Made by a program: the position numbers and the translations under genes | Assembly: GCA_023453725.1 (NCBI GenBank) | Contig: JAEXTB010000198.1 | Location: forward strand, 1 to 9,579 | Length of the DNA stretch: 9,579 bases | Source: Bacillota bacterium | GTDB taxonomy: Bacteria; Bacillota; Clostridia; Christensenellales; CAG-138 | Direction: 5' to 3' | The notes under the pieces: generated by a model | The model's database searches: none | The model's input: only the letters and a program-made list of their open reading frames with translations | Told to the model about the DNA's origin: nothing | In this document: positions 5,759 to 9,579 of the stretch, piece after piece | How the letters are laid out: every line of letters starts with the position of its first letter | Numbering within the stretch: position 1 is the first letter of the stretch

Positions 5759-6829
5759 TCACCTCCTCTTTTCCGGGTGTTTCAAGCGATATACGTATGC
5801 CAAAATTTCCGCCACCGCCTGATAAAATTCTTCCGGCACCTCTTCGCCGATCTCACAAAAGTGGTAAAGGCTACGCGCCAATGATTTGTTTTCCACAATC
5901 TCCACGTGATGCTCCTTGGCCTTTTCCTTAATGCGCTTTGCAAGGAAATCCTGGCCTTTGGCCACAATCACCGGAGCGCCGTTTGTGCCTTCCTTATAAG
6001 AAAGCGCCACGGCAAAGTGCGTGGGGTTCGTAATTACCACATCCGCTTCCGCAACGGCCTGCATCATGCGCATGCTGCTCATCTGCCGCTGCTTCTGCCG
6101 GATCCGCCCTTTGATCTGGGGGTTGCCCTCGGTCATCTTATACTCGTCCTTGACCTCCTGCTTGGTCATCATCAAGTCCCGTTCGTACTGCCGCCATTGC
6201 AGGAAGTAATCAACAGGGCCCAATATCGCAAGGGCGATGGCAACTTTAAATGCGATGCCCAGTATGAGGTCCCACGTTGCCGCGATGGAGAAATCCAGTT
6301 CCTGGTACATCAGCGAAGGCGTGCCCTGGATACGGAGGGTGTATTCATCGTATGCAACCTTCACAAGCACAAACAGACGTACAATGGATTTGAGCAGGTC
6401 AATCAGCGTCTTTTTTGAAAAGATCCGCTTGAACCCTTCCGCCATGCTGATGCGGGAAAGCTTGGGCTGTATCGCCTTGGAGGAAAATAGCGCCCCTATC
6501 TGCAGGAAGTTGAATACGAGTCCCGCTACAAGCGCCGCGGCCAATACCGGCAGCATGATCACAATGAACCGCACATACAGATCCTTGAAGGTTGCGTGTA
6601 TGGTGGCGGTATCAAACGTATCCGGCGCGCCCGCCGTAAAATACTGCACGACCATGGACCTTAGCCCATCCACCATCAGCTTGCCGGCAAAAGACAATAT
6701 ACCAAAGAGCGCAAGCAGCGAAAATGCGGTGGTCAGATCCACGCTTTTGAATATCTGGCCTTTGTCCCGCGCGTCTTTCCGCTTTTTTGGCGTTGCTTTT
6801 TCGGTACGGTCACCATTTGCCTGGCTCAT
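5759..6829 (-). CDS. flhB: FlhB, export-apparatus substrate-specificity switch protein
   Basis: This 356-residue membrane protein is wrapped around the FliPQR channel and switches export from rod/hook to filament substrates. The conserved N-terminus DRTEKATPKKRKDARDKGQI is at 7-26. Four membrane segments fall at about 33-53, 86-110, 142-162 and 183-210. The cytosolic domain carries the autocleavage motif N268-P269-T270-H271 in VVITNPTHFAVAL, so self-cleavage between N and P is expected. Length is normal (B. subtilis about 360). ATG 6829-6827 overlaps the fliR stop (ATGA), and no good Shine-Dalgarno precedes it, so its translation is probably coupled to fliR. fliR and flhB are separate here, whereas several Clostridium species have them fused. 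Confidence 0.97.
   Translation of the reverse strand: MSQANGDRTEKATPKKRKDARDKGQIFKSVDLTTAFSLLALFGILSFAGKLMVDGLRSMVVQYFTAGAPDTFDTATIHATFKDLYVRFIVIMLPVLAAALVAGLVFNFLQIGALFSSKAIQPKLSRISMAEGFKRIFSKKTLIDLLKSIVRLFVLVKVAYDEYTLRIQGTPSLMYQELDFSIAATWDLILGIAFKVAIALAILGPVDYFLQWRQYERDLMMTKQEVKDEYKMTEGNPQIKGRIRQKQRQMSSMRMMQAVAEADVVITNPTHFAVALSYKEGTNGAPVIVAKGQDFLAKRIKEKAKEHHVEIVENKSLARSLYHFCEIGEEVPEEFYQAVAEILAYVYRLKHPEKRR
5761..5768 (-). promoter_or_regulatory. Strong Shine-Dalgarno of flhA
   Basis: GAGGAGGT on the minus strand overlaps the end of flhB and sits seven bases before GTG 5754-5752. It decides the GTG start for flhA and suggests efficient re-initiation after flhB. Confidence 0.75.
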
Positions 6830-7617
6830 GCGGGGGCCGCCAATCCGCCAAGCATGTAATGGATGGACTCAAACATGTTGTCAAACAGCGTATTGGTAAA
6901 GTTCACATACACCGGCAACAGCAGCAGCAGAGCGAGGAAGCCGAGTATGATTTTGAGCGGTATGCCCACCACAAACACGTTCATCTGCGGCGTAGTGCGC
7001 ACAATCACGCCCATAATGATCTCACCCATCATACCTGCAGCAATCATGGGCATCGCTACCTTGGCCGCAAGCACGAACGCCAGTGCAAATACCTCAAGCG
7101 CCGAAAAGCCAAGTGCCGGGTTTAACGCAACCTGTCCCACCGGGATGTAGGAAAAAGTGTTGTTGATAATATAAATCAGTTCGTGATGCCCGTTCACCGC
7201 AAAAAAGCAGAGCATCATGATGGTATAGAGAAAGTTGCCCGTAACGGGAACGCTGATGTTTGACTGCACATCAAACACATTCACCATACCAAAGCCCATC
7301 TGCATATCGATCGTATACCCCGCGGTCTGCGGAATACTGAACAGCAGCGTGGTAACATACCCCAAGACCAGGCCAAACAACAGCTCTTTTACGCACATGA
7401 GCACGTATGCGATTACGTTGTTGTAGGCGATTACCGGCGGATTCGGATTTGCCGCATACACAACATAGGCAAGCACCACACACAACATAATCTTGAGAGT
7501 ATTGGGCAGCGTCTTTCGCCCAAATATGGGAGAAGAAAAAATCAACGCCGAAATCCGCAGGAATATCAGCACAAAATAATCGATATTCAGCATGACGGCG
7601 TCTACGATCTTTTCCAT
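6826..7617 (-). CDS. fliR: FliR, flagellar export channel protein
   Basis: This 263-residue very hydrophobic protein has about six membrane segments. FliR joins five FliP and four FliQ copies to make the export channel in the basal-body core. Recognisable blocks are FLRISALIFSSPIFG (19-33), QTAGYTIDMQMGFGMVN (97-113) and TPQMNVFVVGIPLKI (209-223). Length is typical. The start ATG 7617-7615 is ten bases after the fliQ TAG stop. I see no Shine-Dalgarno in that short gap, so coupling to fliQ is likely. The stop UGA overlaps the flhB ATG by four bases. Confidence 0.96.
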   Translation of the reverse strand: MEKIVDAVMLNIDYFVLIFLRISALIFSSPIFGRKTLPNTLKIMLCVVLAYVVYAANPNPPVIAYNNVIAYVLMCVKELLFGLVLGYVTTLLFSIPQTAGYTIDMQMGFGMVNVFDVQSNISVPVTGNFLYTIMMLCFFAVNGHHELIYIINNTFSYIPVGQVALNPALGFSALEVFALAFVLAAKVAMPMIAAGMMGEIIMGVIVRTTPQMNVFVVGIPLKIILGFLALLLLLPVYVNFTNTLFDNMFESIHYMLGGLAAPA

Positions 7618-7627
7618 CTATCACGCA

Positions 7628-7897
7628 CTAAAAGCGGGGAGTTCCGATATACTCGAATATCCGCATCGTAAAATCGTTCAGATTCGTAAGCATCCATCCG
7701 CCGAACACCAGCAGCGCAATAAATATGGCGATGATCTTTGGAACAAACGCAAGTGTCTGTTCATTGATCTGCGTAGTCGCCTGGAATATGGAAACAATGA
7801 TACCCACCACCATGCCGATTAGCAGCGGAGGGGCTGATACCATCATAATTGTTGTCACCGCATCCTGCATGACCTTGATTACCGTTGATTGATCCAT
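7628..7897 (-). CDS. fliQ: FliQ, flagellar export channel protein
   Basis: This protein is 89 residues, the standard FliQ length. It has two hydrophobic hairpin helices (about 15-37 and 51-73) with the hallmark loop SIFQATTQINEQTLAFVPKI between them. FliQ packs around FliP/FliR in the export channel. The start ATG 7897-7895 is preceded by GGGAGCAGGAG. The open frame extends upstream to an ATG at 7936, but that would add a charged tail not found in the family and has no ribosome binding site. It ends with TAG at 7630-7628. There is a 54-base gap from the fliP stop, in which I see nothing else. Confidence 0.95.
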   Translation of the reverse strand: MDQSTVIKVMQDAVTTIMMVSAPPLLIGMVVGIIVSIFQATTQINEQTLAFVPKIIAIFIALLVFGGWMLTNLNDFTMRIFEYIGTPRF

Positions 7898-7951
7898 GCG
7901 CTCCTGCTCCCTTTTGCCGTATTGCCCGTCTTCCATTAACAAAAGGCCATG

Positions 7952-8791
7952 TTACCCAAAGCTTGAAATAAGGGATTTCACCGTTAGCGTCCACCCGTCT
8001 ACCATCACAAACAGCAGCAGCTTAAATGGCAGCGAAATTACGACCGGCGGCAGCATCATCATACCCATTGCCATGAGCGTGCTCGCTACCACCATATCGA
8101 TGACAATGAAGGGAATGTAAATATAAAACCCTATCTCAAACCCGTGCTTGATTTCGCTTGTGATAAACGCGGGAATGAGCGTCGTACTCGGAATGCTGTC
8201 GAGCGACTCCACCGTATCCGGCTGCCCCGAGGCGGAAAGGAAGAATTTAAGGTCGGATTTATAGGTCTGCTTGAACATAAATTCCCGCACCGGCTCCATG
8301 GCGGTCTCCACGGCAGCCTCCTCGGTAATGATGCCGTCCACATAGGGCTGATAGGCATCCGTTTTAATCTGCTCCACGATGGGAGACATCACAAACAGCG
8401 TCAGGAACAGCGCAAGCCCAACAAGCACCTGGTTGGGCGGCATCTGCTGTAAGCCCATGCCGTTTCTTACAAGGGAAAGCACGATGATGATGCGCGTGAA
8501 GCTCGTGAGCATGATGAGGATGGAGGGCAGTACGCTGAGTATCGTGAGCAGCATCAGGATATCAAGCGACTCGCTTCTGTCTCCCAGCAAACCGCCAAAC
8601 GGGCCGTTGGTGGAAGCCGTATCCCGCGTAAGCACCGAACAACCGCATAACAAAACAGCCACCATAATAACCGTCACTACGAGCCAAATCCGTTTGGTTC
8701 TGCCGGCTTTACGGTGGTCATTCCCCCTGCTGGGCCTGTCATATGAAAGTTGCGGCGGCAAAAGCGGCGCCATTGGTTTTGTCTTCCTCAT
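7952..8791 (-). CDS. fliP: FliP, flagellar export channel protein with long N-terminus
   Basis: The 279 residues are longer than usual FliP (about 220-250). FliP forms the pentamer at the heart of the export channel. The core is clear: SVLPSILIMLTSFTRIIIVL (86-105), then NGMGLQQMPPNQVLVGLALF (110-129), a periplasmic region (about 140-200), and the C-terminal IYIPFIVIDMVVASTLMAMG and LPPVVISLPFKLLLFVMVDG blocks. The N-terminus is odd: a basic, Pro-rich region (1-34), then a hydrophobic stretch (35-50) ending L48-C49-G50-C51, which resembles a lipobox with Cys51 as the lipidated residue. FliP of other bacteria has a cleaved signal peptide. Two starts are possible: ATG 8791-8789 (poor ribosome binding site) or ATG 8773-8771, preceded by AGGAAG at nine bases. 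The latter removes six residues and may be the true start. It ends with TAA. Confidence 0.94.
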   Translation of the reverse strand: MRKTKPMAPLLPPQLSYDRPSRGNDHRKAGRTKRIWLVVTVIMVAVLLCGCSVLTRDTASTNGPFGGLLGDRSESLDILMLLTILSVLPSILIMLTSFTRIIIVLSLVRNGMGLQQMPPNQVLVGLALFLTLFVMSPIVEQIKTDAYQPYVDGIITEEAAVETAMEPVREFMFKQTYKSDLKFFLSASGQPDTVESLDSIPSTTLIPAFITSEIKHGFEIGFYIYIPFIVIDMVVASTLMAMGMMMLPPVVISLPFKLLLFVMVDGWTLTVKSLISSFG

Positions 8792-8821
8792 CTAGTGCGC
8801 GTTCCGTTCCTTTCGCCCCAC

Positions 8822-8837
8822 ATACGTTTTTACGTAT
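8822..8837. repeat. Perfect ATACGT/ACGTAT inverted repeat between fliO and fliP
   Basis: ATACGT (8822-8827) and ACGTAT (8832-8837) are separated by four bases, giving a perfect six-base inverted repeat in the 57-base fliO-fliP gap. On the mRNA the loop is AAAA. There is no U-run downstream in the transcribed direction, so this is not a terminator. It could be a protein-binding palindrome or an mRNA hairpin limiting access to the fliP start region, or chance. Confidence 0.4.
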
Positions 8838-8848
8838 TTCAGGGCGTT

Positions 8849-9208
8849 TTATTTGGGCAAATTGCCGTCTTTCTTGTAAATCTTAGCGAGCACCTCTTTA
8901 AAGGACTGCATATTGCCCTCCACCTGCGGTTCCGGCGCAACAGGCAAAAGTTCGCCGTCTTCCACCGTACCCAGGCACTGCATGGCCTGCGGGGTAACGC
9001 CGACGACAATATGCTTTGACCCTACCTGCAGCAGCAATATCTGTTTGTCCTTTGCGAGCACCACGCGGTCCTTTACCTGCATGTATTTGCCCTTCATGAG
9101 ATTGCCGCCCTTTACAGACAAATACCTTGTTGTAAAGTAAGCGGCAAAAATTACAATGAGCAAAACAAAAATAAGAAGGAGCGTGGACCCTGTTGAATCC
9201 TCCAGCAT
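8849..9208 (-). CDS. fliO: FliO (FliZ-type), flagellar export gate assembly protein
   Basis: The protein is 119 residues, with a short extracytoplasmic N-terminus, one membrane segment (about 9-26), and a small cytosolic beta-rich domain with the family pattern DRVVLAKDKQILLLQVGSKH then VVGVTPQAM (47-76). FliO is an assembly factor that stabilises FliP oligomers during export-gate formation and is poorly conserved. The assignment rests on this pattern plus its place directly before fliP. ATG 9208-9206 is one base after the fliE TAA, with AGGTG just upstream, so the two are coupled. In most Bacillota fliO follows cheY or fliM/fliY, not fliE. Confidence 0.88.
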   Translation of the reverse strand: MLEDSTGSTLLLIFVLLIVIFAAYFTTRYLSVKGGNLMKGKYMQVKDRVVLAKDKQILLLQVGSKHIVVGVTPQAMQCLGTVEDGELLPVAPEPQVEGNMQSFKEVLAKIYKKDGNLPK

Positions 9209-9209
9209 C

Positions 9210-9503
9210 TTACACCTGCATACGCATAACTTCGTTATAGGCGTCGATCACCTTGTTGCGGATCTGGATGGCAAGGTTTAAGGAAAGTTCCGCTTTCTGC
9301 GCCTGTATGGTGGCTGTATGGATATCCGTAATATCACCCGAGAGCAGGTTCAAAGTATTGGCCTGAGAAGCGGTATCTGCCGCCTGCGCTTCTTGAAGCG
9401 CGTTGCTTAAGAAATCCGTAAAGTTAGCGCCTTCGGGCTTATTGGTTGCGGAAGCCTGCTGCCCGGCCTGGGATACAATGTTGGACAGTTGCTGTATCTG
9501 CAT
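9210..9503 (-). CDS. fliE: FliE, flagellar hook-basal body adaptor protein
   Basis: The protein is 97 residues, usual for FliE. FliE connects the MS ring/export gate to the proximal rod and is the first rod component exported; it has no signal peptide. The N-terminus is short and Gln-rich, followed by FTDFLSNALQEAQAADTASQ (28-47). The conserved C-terminal helices include DITDIHTATIQAQKAELSLN (57-76) and IQIRNKVIDAYNEVMRMQV, diagnostic for the family. ATG 9503-9501 is preceded by AGGAGAGGG. It follows flgC by 24 bases, the usual flgB-flgC-fliE order. Confidence 0.96.
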   Translation of the reverse strand: MQIQQLSNIVSQAGQQASATNKPEGANFTDFLSNALQEAQAADTASQANTLNLLSGDITDIHTATIQAQKAELSLNLAIQIRNKVIDAYNEVMRMQV

Positions 9504-9527
9504 AGTCCCTCTCCTGTTCCGGCCTTA

Positions 9528-9579
9528 TTAGCGGCCAATCTCCAGCGCCTTGAGCGCCATGTTCTTTGTGGCATTGAGC
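9528..9579 (-). CDS. flgC: FlgC, proximal rod protein (partial, C-terminal 16 residues)
   Basis: Only the end of the gene is inside the window. The visible residues LNATKNMALKALEIGR match the highly conserved FlgC C-terminus, and two tandem TAA stops follow (9530-9528 and 9527-9525). FlgC forms the proximal rod with FlgB and FlgF. Its position just before fliE is the canonical arrangement. The short visible length limits certainty, but motif and synteny agree. Confidence 0.88.
   Translation of the reverse strand, partial: LNATKNMALKALEIGR

Noticed and set aside
6237..6899. 220-codon plus-strand frame antisense to flhB
   Set aside because: flhB is complete and well conserved on the other strand; this is a shadow of its codon use.
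7898..7936. Longer FliQ starting at ATG 7936
   Set aside because: It would add a charged N-terminal tail absent from FliQ and has no ribosome binding site; ATG 7897 gives the standard 89 residues.

Overview
The window is one stretch of a flagellar/chemotaxis-type operon. Every gene I can support lies on the minus strand, so transcription runs from high to low coordinates. Gene content and order (FlhF-FlhG-sigma-28 followed by a SwrB/DUF6115-like membrane protein), AGGAGG-type ribosome binding sites and GTG starts point to a Bacillota, most likely Clostridia-like bacterium of medium GC. I cannot place it more precisely from the sequence alone.

In transcription order: the last 16 codons of flgC (rod, 9528-9579), fliE (rod/MS-ring adaptor), fliO, fliP, fliQ, fliR, flhB and flhA (together the flagellar type III export gate, 3706-9208), flhF (SRP-type GTPase, interrupted by an in-frame UGA), flhG (MinD-like ATPase partner of FlhF), fliA/sigD (sigma-28), a 98-residue unrecognised protein with a Q-rich and then K/R/E-rich composition, and the 5' part of a membrane-anchored coiled-coil protein that runs off the left edge. 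Genes abut or overlap (fliR/flhB share ATGA; flhA TAA is followed directly by flhF ATG; fliE/fliO and flhF/flhG are one base apart), so translational coupling is likely. The largest gap is about 70 bases. No internal promoter, terminator, tRNA, rRNA, mobile element or CRISPR array was seen.

How the genes work together: FliP/Q/R with FlhB form the export channel, FlhA is the cytosol-facing gate ring, FliO helps FliP assemble, and FliE joins the rod to the export gate. FlhF/FlhG set flagellar position and number, and FliA switches on late flagellar genes.

The main oddities are: (1) flhF is split by an in-frame UGA lying in the loop of a small GC hairpin, while all GTPase motifs downstream are intact; (2) fliE is joined directly to fliO, so the fliF-to-cheY block usual between them in Bacillota is absent here; (3) no che genes lie between flhG and fliA; (4) FliP has an unusually long N-terminus and a lipobox-like signal sequence; (5) the left-edge membrane protein carries an AT-hook-like motif. 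I see no wholly new biological system; this is a recognisable but rearranged flagellar locus.
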